Assembly (NCBI RefSeq): GCF_032118995.1
Contig: NC_092650.1
Span: 24,810,001 to 24,874,000 of the forward strand
Reading direction: 5' to 3'
Source of the DNA: Asterias amurensis
Lineage: Eukaryota; Echinodermata; Asteroidea; Forcipulatida; Asteriidae
Length of the DNA: 64,000 bases
A program made the translations under genes and the position numbers. A model generated the notes under the pieces. That model was given only the letters and a program-made list of their open reading frames with translations, was not told the DNA's origin and did not search any database. Of this stretch, positions 30,701-40,184 are shown piece by piece. Within the stretch, counting starts at the first letter, position 1. Each line of letters opens with the position of its first letter.

Positions 30701-33700
30701 GTCAATATGTGTTTTATAACACAGCTTGGTCTTAAATGTGAAATAAGAACAGAAATCTGAAAAAGAAAGGAAGTTTTGTTGTTGCTGTTCAAGTGAAGAG
30801 AGGGCGCTGTAACCGGGCACTATTTAAAAAGACTAGTGCCCGTTCGGGAACTAGTTCCCGCAAAACACGCGCGCGCGAACACTATAGTATGAAAATATTG
30901 ACTGCTATGAGGGGCTCAGTTAACATTATAGGCCCAAGGTGATGTCAAAACCATGACTATGCCCGAAGCAGTCAATTTCTTTTATATACAAAATGAAGAT
31001 TCTTTTAACTAACAATTCTCTGACCATACGGTGAAAGGTCGTCTGCGAAGAAAAGTCGCGCCGTGAAACGGAACGCTATTCGTATTTAAGTTCATCACAC
31101 GTGACCGTATTTCAACCAACCACAATACAGAAAAAGCAAGAGGTGTGTTATAATATCATGGACTCGCCTGTTTGATATTCAACTGCCCGCCGGTCCAACA
31201 ATTGTACACTATTTCGTTTCGATAGTTCTCGTCTGAGCTGCTATCCCATGAATTGTCATTCCACAGATGAAATAGATGATCTCCTGCCCCAGCTACCCCT
31301 TTGAAGACCAGTTGCCATTCATCAGACCCTGAAAGGAAATGAACATGCGTATACTGCAAGGCACCTTAATCGAAAAAAATGTTTCCCTCGTACATCTTCG
31401 CTGTCGTAAAGGACTGATATATATAGCATGAAGCAGTGGACATGACACCATTGGTTAATGTCAAAGACCAGTCTTCTGACTTGCTGCTCAATAAAAAAAA
31501 TTACTTGGTACACAGCAATGGAGAGCTGTTGACAGTAATTAATTTTAGGCTTACAAGTTCAAAAATATATCACACGAGTATTAAAGGGAAGGTATACGTT
31601 TGGTAATTATCAAAGACCATTCTTCTCACTTGGTGTATCCCATAAGAGATGTTAAATTTGCATCGGGGATAAAAAACATGAACTTTGGTTTTTACCCATA
31701 CACCGATGTGTGTTAGCACTGTATACTCAGACTTTCCCGAGTCCTGTGAAAAAAATATCACAGGCATGTTACTCGGGTGGGATTCGAACCCACGACCCTA
31801 GCAATTCTAGAGCAGTGTCTTACCAACTAGACTACCGAGGTTGCCCGGTAGCTAGAGGCAGTTCGAATCATATGTTTTGGCAGCGGGTACCGCTACTATA
31901 TCAGAGGACTCAGGACTCGGGAAAGTACTGAGTATACAGTGCTAACACACATCGGTGTATGGTAAACACCAAAACTAATACTCTTTATCCCCGATGCAAA
32001 TTTTCATCTCTTATATCGTTCCGGTACCCGCTGCCAAAACATAGGATTCGAACTGCCTCTAGCTACCGGGCAACCTCGGTAGTCTAGTTGGTAAGACACT
32101 GCTCTAGAATTGCAAGAGTCGTCGGTTCGAATCCCACCCGAGTAACATGCCTGTGATATTTTTTTTCACAGTACTCGGGAAAGTACTGAGTATACAGTGC
32201 TAACTACCAAAATTAATAACCATAATATAACAAGTCTGTGAATATTTGGGCTCAATTGGTCATCGAAGTTGCGAGAAAATGATGAAAGAAAAAACACCCT
32301 TGTCGGACGATGTTGTGTGCTTTCAGATAAGAATACAAGACTTCTAGCTAGAAGTCTTTTATTATTTTAGTGAGAAATTACCTCTTTCTCAAAAACTACG
32401 TTACTTCAGAAGGAGTCAATTTCCACAATGTGTTATACTATCAACAGCTCTCCAATGCTCGTTACCAATTCAGTTTTTAAGTTAATATTTCTAATAAGCA
32501 ATTACCAAACGTGTACCTTCCCTTTAAGCCGTGAAAACGTGGGCATCAAGTATTGCTTCCTGCAAGCACCAACGCCATACATGTTTGCACAAAAGATGCG
32601 TACGTGAGTACTAGACAAATTGATTAAAGGCTTTGAACGTTGCCATGCCGACGGAAAATGCGAATTATCCACGTTTCTGTACAATTTCGCTAACGGAAAG
32701 ATGATGTTGTTATTGTAAACTTATATATAACACGCTCTAAAATTGTAGTGAAAGTTAAAACAAAAGGTGACAAGTAAGAGCAATACAAAAACGATATAAA
32801 CAAGAACCACATTATTAAAACTACAGAATTAAAAAGCTAAGGGCCCTAATTTATAAACCTCTAAAAAAATCATTTCAAGAAGTGGTAGCAATTTAATATA
32901 TCGCCGAAAATTTAGACCATGCAGGAAGAATAATCTGTAGTTGTAACACACACTCTGAAAAACGTTTCTGCAAGAAACGTTTTCCAAATTGAAATTGTTT
33001 GAACCCCTTGCTTTAAAATCACAATCCTTCGAGAAGAGTCGTTTCTCAAAATGTTAAAGACAATGGACACTATTGATAACTGTCAAAAACCAGTCTTCTC
33101 ACTTGGTGTATCTGAACATATGCATAAAATAACAAACCTGTGAAAATTTGAGCTCGATTGGTCGTCGGAGTTGCGAGATAACTATGAAAGAAAAAAAACA
33201 CCCTTGTCACACGAAGTTGTGTGCTTCACTCAGAGGCTTCATTTCCCCATTACTCGTTATACCAAGTAAGGTTTTATGCTGATAATTATTTTGAGTAATT
33301 ACCAATAGTGTCCACTGCCTTTAAAGACAGTGGACACTATTGGTAATTGTCAAAGACCAGTCTTCTCACTTGGTGTATCTCATCATATACATAAAATAAC
33401 AAACTTGTAAAAATTTTAGCTCAATCGGTCATTGAAGTTGCGAGATAATAATTAAAGAAAAACCACCCTTGTCACACGATGTTGTCTGCGATTAAATGGT
33501 TGATTTCGAGACCTCAAGTTCTAAATCTGAGGTCTCGAAATCAAATTCGTGGAAAATTACTTCTTTCTCGAAAACTATGGCACTTCAGATGGAGCAGTTT
33601 CTCACAATGTTTTATACCATCAACCTCTCCCCATTACTCGTTACCAAGTGAGGTTTAATGTTGATAATTATTTTGAGTAGTTACATATAGTGTCCACTGC

Positions 33701-35908
33701 CTTTAACTATCAACAGCTGTAGCGCTTCTTGTAACAGGGAGATTTAGCAGCACGTACGCGAGCAAAAAGGTGAACGTGAACTTCAGAAAAGTGTGTCATT
33801 TCTAAAGGGGACGTAACAACTTAGGGCTTATTTCATGCTCACGTAGGGCGTCTGCACGTACGCACCTGATGTGAAAAAAATGTAACTTCACGTTGTCTTA
33901 AAACGTGAGTTTTGCACAATTTTCTGACGTCCGCGTCCACGTTTTGCTCGCGTTACGTGCATCTAAACCTCCCTAGTATACCAAGTAAGATTGTTTGTTT
34001 ATAACGTAATGAGAAATTACCAAAGCTTACAATTCCCAAGGGAGGTGTATGTTTGGTTACCACTCCACAATTACAGGCAATACAAATCTTTAGTTGGCAA
34101 TAAAAACCTTGGTCGGCTCTGTGACTGAACGGTTAAAACAAAATGTGTATAGTGGCAATTTGGTACTAATAACTTACCTTGAGGGTTAGATGAAGCATGG
34201 GTTGAGTCAAGCTGAGTGTCACATCCCATCTAACATTAAAAAATAATAATAAAAAGTATAGTTGTAATTAACATTGTAGACCTTTTGTCGCCGTTAAGAA
34301 CCCTTCCCCTCCCTTCTTTTGTTTTAAGAGCGAAATCGACCGCGAATATTAACCTTTCGCAATATCACTTGGTTAGTTAAAACCTTTCGCAATGTCAATT
34401 TGAAGTCAGGTATGGGTCCGTAAACGGCTTAATGAGGGAGGCTTTTCAAGGTCATCAAATGTCTCGGCTTAGGCCTATCTATGAAGTGAATATCAAATAT
34501 CTATATGGATGTGCATGATTCTATCAATCGGTTCTATCATGGTTCTACTATCTTTGTTCTATCTTAAGTCATGGTTATATCATGGTTCTATCATGGTTCT
34601 ATCATGGTTCTATTATATCATGGTTCTATTATGGTTCTATCATGGTTCTATCATGGTTCTAGCATGGTTCAAATCATGGTTTTATCATGGTTCTATTATG
34701 GTTCTATCATGGTTCTAGCATGGTTCAAATCATATGCTTCTATCATGGCTCAATCATGGTTCTCATGGTTATATCATGGTTGTATCTTGGTTCTATCATG
34801 GTTCTACTATCTTTATTCTATCTTAACTCATGGTTATATCATGGTTCTATCATGGTTCTATCATGGTTCTATCATGGTTCTATCATGGTTCTATTATGGT
34901 TCTATCATGGTTCTATCATGGTTCTAGCATGGTTCAAATCATGGTTCTATCATGGTTCTATTATGGTTCTATCATGGTTCTAGCATGGTTCAAATCATAT
35001 GCTTCTATCATGGCTAAATCATGGTTCTCATGGTTATATCATGGTTGTATCTTGGTTCTATCGTGGTTCTACCATAATTCTATCGTGGTTTAGCATGGTT
35101 CTATCATGGTACTACCATGGTTCTATCATTAATGTTGTATGCTTCTATCATGATTTTACCATGGCTAAAAAATGGCTCCCCTGGTTCCATGATCATGGTT
35201 GTATCTTGGTTCTATCGTGGTTCTATCATAGTTCTGACGTGGTTCTCGCATGATTCTTTCATGGTTTTATCGTGGTTCTATAATGATTTATTATGGTTCT
35301 ATCATGGTTCTATCATGGTTCTATCATGGTTTTATCGTGGTTCTATAATGTTATATCATGGTTATATCATGGTTCAAGTGATAGTATACACAAGGATGAA
35401 CGGAAGCGTATTGCCACCAAATGAATTTAAAAAATAAACACCTCTCGCTTATAGTGTACGTACTCGATTACTTATTTTTGAATATATCGTGTACGTACAC
35501 GGTTTGAACTCAGCGTGTACGTACACGACAAGATAGTAGAGTAGGGTCTAGGTGTCGAAAATTATCAAAACATATTATTGACAAAACAAAAAATCACGGC
35601 AATACCTCAGATGCCGTAAAGGTGTAGAGAGACCCAGGCTGCTCGACCAATCTCCCACCCGCACAAACATCAAAGTGTGAGGCACAGTTCAAGTCACATT
35701 CTTGATCTCTAGGCCGGTAATTTGCAGATCTACATCTCGGTGAATCCTTCAGACAGGCCTGGTAACACAGCTTTTGATTCTTGGTGGCGTTTATGGTGGT
35801 GTAGTTCCGGCCAACCAAAGCATAGTCAATCACACCACACCATGGCGTGAGTTTCCCGTAAACCAAAGGTATTTCCAGCACCATGTAAAGAATAAGATAC
35901 ACCGACAT
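27791..35908 (-). CDS. Gene C: secreted PAN protein with a USOMP5-like C-terminus (complete six-exon model)
   Basis: Exons are 35606-35908, 34178-34229, 31168-31328, 30012-30175, 28494-28672 and 27791-27837. They join in consistent phases to 906 nt, giving 301 residues plus stop. Residues 1-18 are a signal peptide (MSVYLILYMVLEIPLVYG). Residues about 24-100 are the same PAN domain as genes A and B. Residues 102-118 are a linker starting MGCDTQ. From about 119 to the end the sequence follows the family of coral 'uncharacterized skeletal organic matrix protein 5': DEWQLVFKGVAGAGDHLFHL, then NEIVYNCW, then NWFAKEHIVSS, then RRFFISHSHGGCDVEKGW, then ILYST, ending DYLTIRIDLE. The family assignment is from memory; its biochemical role is unknown, but members are secreted. 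Intron 3 has a GC donor (CAG then gcgagt); the others are GT-AG. Intron 1 holds an 11-bp minisatellite, the last intron a 42-bp one. Confidence 0.85.
28219..28392. repeat. Minisatellite, unit about 42 bp
   Basis: Roughly four units built from 'aatgtagcccggaccta' and 'aatgtagccccaaacatgta' alternate. It lies in the last intron of gene C, about 100 bases from the penultimate exon. Confidence 0.8.
28857..29105. mobile_element. Palindromic MITE, 'gctaagca' family
   Basis: It starts 'cccagtttcatagagctgct' and ends 'gctaagcaatttt...aagaaatttgg'. The inner arms 'aaccaaccaaatta' and 'aattttggttggt' are inverted. Better copies are at 50588-50813 and 53977-54233. Confidence 0.7.
29250..29850 (-). mobile_element. 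LINE 3' end (non-LTR reverse transcriptase fragment)
   Basis: Minus-strand translation gives the C-terminal part of a CR1/L2/Jockey-type reverse transcriptase: LLYGANEGDLTRLQRLQKRA, then LHWLPIRARISFKLL and APSYLQEL. In a shifted frame PRNIREANTLERLKNMLK and THLFV then a stop follow. At least one frame change and a stop break it, so it is dead and 5'-truncated. The 3' tail reads 'gggcgctatataaatgc', then 'tttcattattataat', similar to the SINE tail at 57650. It lies in intron 4 of gene C. Confidence 0.8.
30245..30425 (-). mobile_element. tRNA-derived SINE, family A (partial)
   Basis: On the minus strand 'gggttcgaatcccacccgag' leads to 'cacaggactcagg', 'gtgctgacacacatcggtgt' and 'ccccgatgcaaatttaatat'. 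The tRNA-like head is cut at 'agacactgctctagaattgc'. It lies in intron 3 of gene C. Confidence 0.75.
30545..30680. mobile_element. Hairpin MITE with 'cccccgaggg' arms
   Basis: Arms 'cgtctattcccccgaggga' and 'gcccgagggggaaaagacg' enclose 'gagtgaccagaa' and its complement around a 'gaggccgaaggccgag' loop. It belongs to the same style of snap-back element as 6415, 8308 and 52310. The shortened 'attgactgct' element follows at 30893-30992. Confidence 0.7.
31646..31871 (-). mobile_element. tRNA-derived SINE, family A
   Basis: The minus-strand tRNA-like head ('gcaacctcggtagtctagtt', B-box 'gggttcgaatcccacccgag') is followed by the body with 'cacatcggtgtatgggtaaa' and 'ccccgatgcaaatttaacat'. It is one half of an inverted pair. 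Confidence 0.8.
31872..32210 (+). mobile_element. tRNA-derived SINE, family A, with extra leading body
   Basis: On the plus strand a body fragment ('gtactgagtatacagtgct' to 'ccccgatgcaaattttcatc') precedes the sequence 'ggtacccgctgccaaaacat'. A complete head follows ('ctagctaccgggcaacctcg', 'ggttcgaatcccacccgagt') and a second body start 'gtactgagtatacagtgct'. It looks like two head-to-tail copies or a dimer. Confidence 0.7.
33054..33324. mobile_element. T2-like MITE, family 1, internally deleted
   Basis: It starts ttaaagacaatggacac and ends gtccactgcctttaa. About 100 bases are missing between 'agaggcttcatt' and 'tccccattactcg'. It shares its right TTAA with the next copy. Confidence 0.8.
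33321..33706. mobile_element. T2-like MITE, family 1 full-length copy
   Basis: It starts ttaaagacagtggacac and ends gtccactgcctttaa, directly adjoining the previous copy through one TTAA. It lies in intron 2 of gene C. Stretch 33707-34177 is intronic with no other feature. Confidence 0.85.
34530..35380. repeat. 11-bp minisatellite ('ctatcatggtt' unit)
   Basis: About 850 bases are made of the unit 'atggttctatc' and variants, with larger blocks re-duplicated (for example the piece ending 'gttcaaatcatatgcttcta' occurs twice). Because 11 is not a multiple of 3 and no stop arises, all plus frames stay open and spell a false repeated peptide (MVLSWFYHGSI). It lies in intron 1 of gene C. Confidence 0.9.
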
Positions 35909-35989
35909 GACTTGCGCCTTTTTTAAAACAGAAATTACTACAAAGATTTGGAAACACAAACCTAGTAACTGTAAGTTTGACCAATTTGT

Positions 35990-37042
35990 GTATAGAGTAG
36001 TTTAATTAATTTGTGCCTCCAATCCACAAGCTGACTCAAAACAGTAGTCAAGTTTAGCTTGTGAACGTGTGCACCCAGCCGCCTCAGAACTACGCCAAAC
36101 GCTACCAATCTTCACGGTTTTTCTGCGACGGTGAAAGCTGCCTTACACCAATCGTAAACGTGGTTGTCAATAGTGATATTAATTAGTATTCAGCCAATCT
36201 GCTCCTTTATGGTTTTCTGTGCTTAAAGGCACTGGACGAGTTTGGTAATATTCCAAGACCAGTCTTCTCACTTGGTGTATCCCAACATAACCATAACAAT
36301 AACAAACCTGTGGAAATTTGGGCTTAATATTGGTCATCGAAGTTGCAAGAAAATAATGAAGAAGAAAAAAACACCCTTTGCACTTACTTTGTGTGCTTTT
36401 GGATGCATAAGAAAATACTTCATCTGAAACGAGTGAGAAATTACCTCTGTCTTAAAAACTAAGTTATTACTTCAGAGGGAACCGCCTCCTGTGCCAACCA
36501 CGCGCCCCTTCGTTACGGCACGAGACCGGATTAATACTAGAGCGTTTTGTGAAATCGGCTGCTGGTCTATTTTTAGGGATCTGATCAAACTTGGGCGCTA
36601 GCTAGACCAGAATCCAAGGATAAGATTGTTTTCTTTTAAAAAGCAACCCTCAACATACATTTTTTGCAATTCGAAACTATAAAAACTAACTTGTATCTAA
36701 AAAGAACACTAGATCAGCAGCATGCAATAAATACAAATAAATGATGCATTAAATGTGAACAATAAATATACACTGTACAAACACTGACCTGGACTGAATG
36801 TTGGTTACATAATAACATAGAGCACACATTAAAACGGAAGCAGCAGGCGATTTAACTTTGGCAAAGTGTTTCCTAACTCTTGTCCTAGCATTGGACATTA
36901 ATTTTACAGAGAATATTATAATAGCAGGCATCATTTTGGAATGCCACTTTTTGTTTCTTTTCTTTTTTAATTTGGTTGACCTTGCATATTTTAATTTATT
37001 AATAACACAGTAACAGATAACGATAAATAAATAATGTGAGAG
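35990..37042. other. Upstream flank of gene C, no gene seen
   Basis: The first part (to about 36150) is a diverged relative of the DNA upstream of the gene A and B leader exons. A T2-like MITE lies at 36223-36487 (starts ttaaaggcactggacgag). The rest, 36490-37042, is AT-rich, and I see nothing convincing in it. Between 35440 and 35535 a short palindrome 'gtgtacgtacac' is repeated. Confidence 0.6.
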
Positions 37043-37419
37043 GTCTGGCACACGTTTGCTGATTACTCAAAATCTATCATTAGCATAAAACCTTACTTGG
37101 TACGAGCAATGGAGAGCTGTTGATAGCATAAAAACATTGTGAGAAACGATTTCCTCTGAAGTAACGTAGTTTTTGAGAAAGATGTAATTTCTCACCAAAA
37201 TAATAAAAGACTTCTGGCCAGAAGCCTTTTATTCCTTTCTGAAAGCACAATACTTTTTTACAACAAGGATGTTTTTCTCTTTCATCATTTTCTTGCAACT
37301 TCATTGACCATTTGAGTCAAAATCTTCAAAGGTTTGTTATTTAATGTACATGTTGGGATACACCAAGTGAGAAGACTGGTCTTTGACAAATACCAAGACA
37401 CGTGTCCAGTGCTTTTAAC
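37043..37419. mobile_element. T2-like MITE, 'CACACGTTTG' subfamily
   Basis: It begins 'tggcacacgtttgctgatta' and ends 'cacgtgtccagtgcttttaa', with the family body in minus orientation. The left TTAA is lost. Confidence 0.7.
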
Positions 37420-37587
37420 GAGATAATTTGTCATATAACTAGAATATTTAAAGGGAACATATGAAGGTTGCCCATACATTTTAGTCTTTAAAGGGTAAGA
37501 TAAGCTGGTTAGTCAAACAATACAGCTAGAAAAATTCTCACGAATTGTGTCACCCTGCATGCGATACATTATAATGTTAGTTCCTCT

Positions 37588-37977
37588 TTTAAAGACAATG
37601 GACACTATTGGTAGTTGTCAAAGACCAGTCTTTACAGTTGGTGTATCTCAACATACGCATAAAATAACAAACCTGTGAAAATTTGAGCTCAAATGGTCGT
37701 CGAAGTTACGAGATAATAATGAGAGAAAGAAACACCCTTGTCACACGAAGTTGTGTGCTTTTAGATGCTTGATTTCGAGACCTCAAATTCTAAATTTTAT
37801 GAGGTCTCAAAATCAAATTCGGGGAAAAGTACTTCTTTCTCGAAAGCTACGTCACTTCAGAGGGAGCCGTTTCTCACAATGTGTTATACTATGAACCTCT
37901 CCCCATTACTCGTCGCCAAGTAAGGTTTTATGCTAATAATTATTTTGAGTAATTACCAATAGTGTCCACTGCCTTTA
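37588..37977. mobile_element. T2-like MITE, family 1 near full-length copy
   Basis: It starts ttaaagacaatggacac and ends 'gtgtccactgccttta', having lost the last A of the target. It is followed by about 420 bases without features. Confidence 0.85.
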
Positions 37978-38400
37978 GGCGTAGTTTAAAGTATTTACAT
38001 TATTAATGCCCTGCACAATGGTAATTATTTCAATTCAAATTTTTTGAAATTAAGTCCAACCTTTGAAGACACACTTTCGTACCAACAATCATGTTTTTCG
38101 TTCTGAAGTCAAACTCAACTTGGTTTTGGTTAAAAATCAAAATTTAATTAAATATACATATTTCTACTACAAATGGGACTAACTACATGTAGCATGCATT
38201 TTCCATTCTTTTACGCACAGAAGTTACAAATTCTAGTCCGATACTTTCAAAGTTGCAAGGAGAAAAAAACAAATAGAATCAAACATTAAAACAAATGAAA
38301 AAAGTAACAAACACAATGACTACAATAACAATCTTTTGGGTTGAAACTCTGCCAAAGACCTGTGCACAAAATGTGCCCTTCCCATCCCACAACTCAAACA

Positions 38401-38880
38401 TTAAAGGAACACGTTGCCTTGGATCGGACGAATATAATGATCCACAAAAGTATCACTTGAAATTGCGTGGTTTTCCTTTTTCCTGGTCGACTATAACACG
38501 GTCGGCCATTTTAGGAGTCAAATTTTTGACTCCCATAATGAGTATTTGATTGACCTCACAAAGATGACAATATAATGCAGCATTATATTGTCATCTTTGT
38601 GAGGTCAATCCAATACTCATTAAAAAATGTGCTCTTCCATGGGAGTCAAAAGTTTGACTCCTAAAATGGCCGACCGTGTTAGTCGACCAGGGGTGGATTT
38701 CACAAAGAGTTAGGACTAGTCTTATCTTGAGTTAGGACCAGTTACTTAGGACTATTTATGCAATTTGTATATCTCCTAGGACTAGTCCTAAGTTAGGACT
38801 AGTCCTAACTCTTTGTGAAATCCACCCCAGGAAAAAGGAAAACCACGCAATTTCAAGTGATACTTTTGTGGATCACCATT
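38401..38880. mobile_element. T2-like palindromic MITE carrying two nested MITEs
   Basis: The outer element is the 'ttaaaggaacacgttgcc' family (whole at 55723-56108). Its arms carry 'aattgcgtggttttcc' and 'acacggtcggccattt' and their complements. Nested inside are a perfect hairpin at 38551-38612 ('attgacctcacaaagatgac' and complement) and a second palindrome at 38689-38829 ('gggtggatttcacaaagag', 'ttaggactagtc'). The right outer end is missing. Confidence 0.8.
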
Positions 38881-39069
38881 GAATGGTTTATCGACGGCGA
38901 ATTCTCTCCTTCGCAACAAACGCTGAAATTAGAAAGCACCTTGTAAATTGACCGTTCTTCGTAAGTGGGTGGGGAATAACCTGGGATATTTGAGCGATTA
39001 TCAAATATTTCCATTCGTAAGCACATTCGCTGTAGCACATTCGCCACAGTGTGAGAGCAATAAAAATAA

Positions 39070-39395
39070 TTTGGGGGGGGGCTAATCATCCTTACTCGCA
39101 GCTAAGAGCTGAATTGCGAAGGACGCGGCTACAACGTGTTCGAGAAGTAGGCATGCAAGGGCGCATTCAGCTGCCAGCCACATCAACCCATTATGACCAC
39201 GGAGCACAGCCAAGATCGAAAGTGTTTGATTTTTTCCTGAGGGAGGAAAACCGGATAGTCTGGAAAATCCTCTTGGCACAGCAGAGAACCAACGCACAAC
39301 TCAACTCACATAATGGCCCCGACCTGGAGTCGAGCCGGGGTCACCTTGGTGAGAGGCGAGCGCTTTACGCACAAGCCAACCGTACCACCTAGATC
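39070..39395 (-). mobile_element. tRNA-derived SINE with a longer body
   Basis: On the minus strand a head with 'cggttggcttgtgcgtaaag' (A-box-like) and 'cccggctcgactccagg' (B-box-like) is followed by a body with 'ttttccagactatccgg' and 'ttttcctccctcagg'. It differs from family A. An open frame runs through it, but it has no protein character. Confidence 0.6.
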
Positions 39396-40027
39396 GTTGA
39401 AGAGTCTTCTCTATTTTGTTTGTGCTAATAAGGACCCCTTTTTCTTTTTTTAACTCGATAAAGTATTTTAGCAAATGGATACATTTTCAATCAATGAAAT
39501 TATCATGAAATTCCAACTTGAGCTTGAATCAATATGTTTTTATGTTTGGGTTTTTTTTGCTGGCGGAAAAAAAAAAAAACAATGGAAAACTGATCTCAAT
39601 AGCCCATACATTATTTTATGTGACAGTAATTATATCCAGCAAACATATCATATCAAATGGTTGCACATAGAAGCCACCAGATGGCAAGGTTGAGAAGTTA
39701 TTTAGGACAGGGACAATTATTTATAAACCTTGAGTCGTTTTTAACGACTCTTACTTTAGTTGTGATTTTTTAGAACAATAAAGATTTCGTTGACATTGCC
39801 TGGAACCGAAACCTCGCGCATCAAACTAAATCAATAAAGTCATCAACACGTTTTGCAATCTTACGGTAGACCCAGCTGATTACAATTCTACTGATGCCTT
39901 AAAGCTCGTACTGAGGGTTCAACCACTGAAGTATAGACTGGTCCCCAAGGTGCTTTTCAGAACCAGTGATTTCATTGGATACATTGATGCCATTGAATAA
40001 ATTTGCAGTGACGTAAGTTTGCGTATC

Positions 40028-40098
40028 TGTGTTTTGATTGGTCCGAGATGATGTTGGTGAAGCAGACAAACATCATCTCGGACCAATCAAAACACATT
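40028..40098. repeat. Short perfect hairpin
   Basis: The arms 'tgttttgattggtccgagat' and 'atctcggaccaatcaaaaca' are exact inverted copies with a short loop ('ttggtgaagcagacaaa'). Confidence 0.75.
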
Positions 40099-40184
40099 AT
40101 ATGGAAAGCTTACTTTCGGCTTTCTGCATTACGACGTGTCCACGTGTGTATTATGCACACTGCAGTTCCCGCATACCCTTTTAG

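Larger units (their letters stand above)
31581..32527. mobile_element. T2-like MITE split by two SINEs
   Basis: The left part (31581-31645) starts ttaaagggaaggtatacg and stops at 'ggtgtatccca'. The right part (about 32211-32527) resumes at 'aataaccataatataac' and ends gtaccttccctttaa. The two parts match one continuous family member (compare 56539-56919). The gap is filled by a head-to-head pair of family A SINEs. It is nested in intron 2 of gene C. Confidence 0.8.

Noticed and set aside
31740..32140. tRNA genes suggested by 'gggttcgaatcccacccgag'
   Set aside because: The head recurs many times with an attached body and LINE-like context, and the copies are mutated; they are SINE heads, not tRNA genes.
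34509..35437. Several long overlapping plus-strand frames repeating MVLSWFYHGSI
   Set aside because: They arise from an 11-bp minisatellite with no stop in any phase; the region is an intron of gene C.
39051..39392. A 113-residue plus-strand frame
   Set aside because: Antisense to a tRNA-derived SINE; its composition follows the SINE body.
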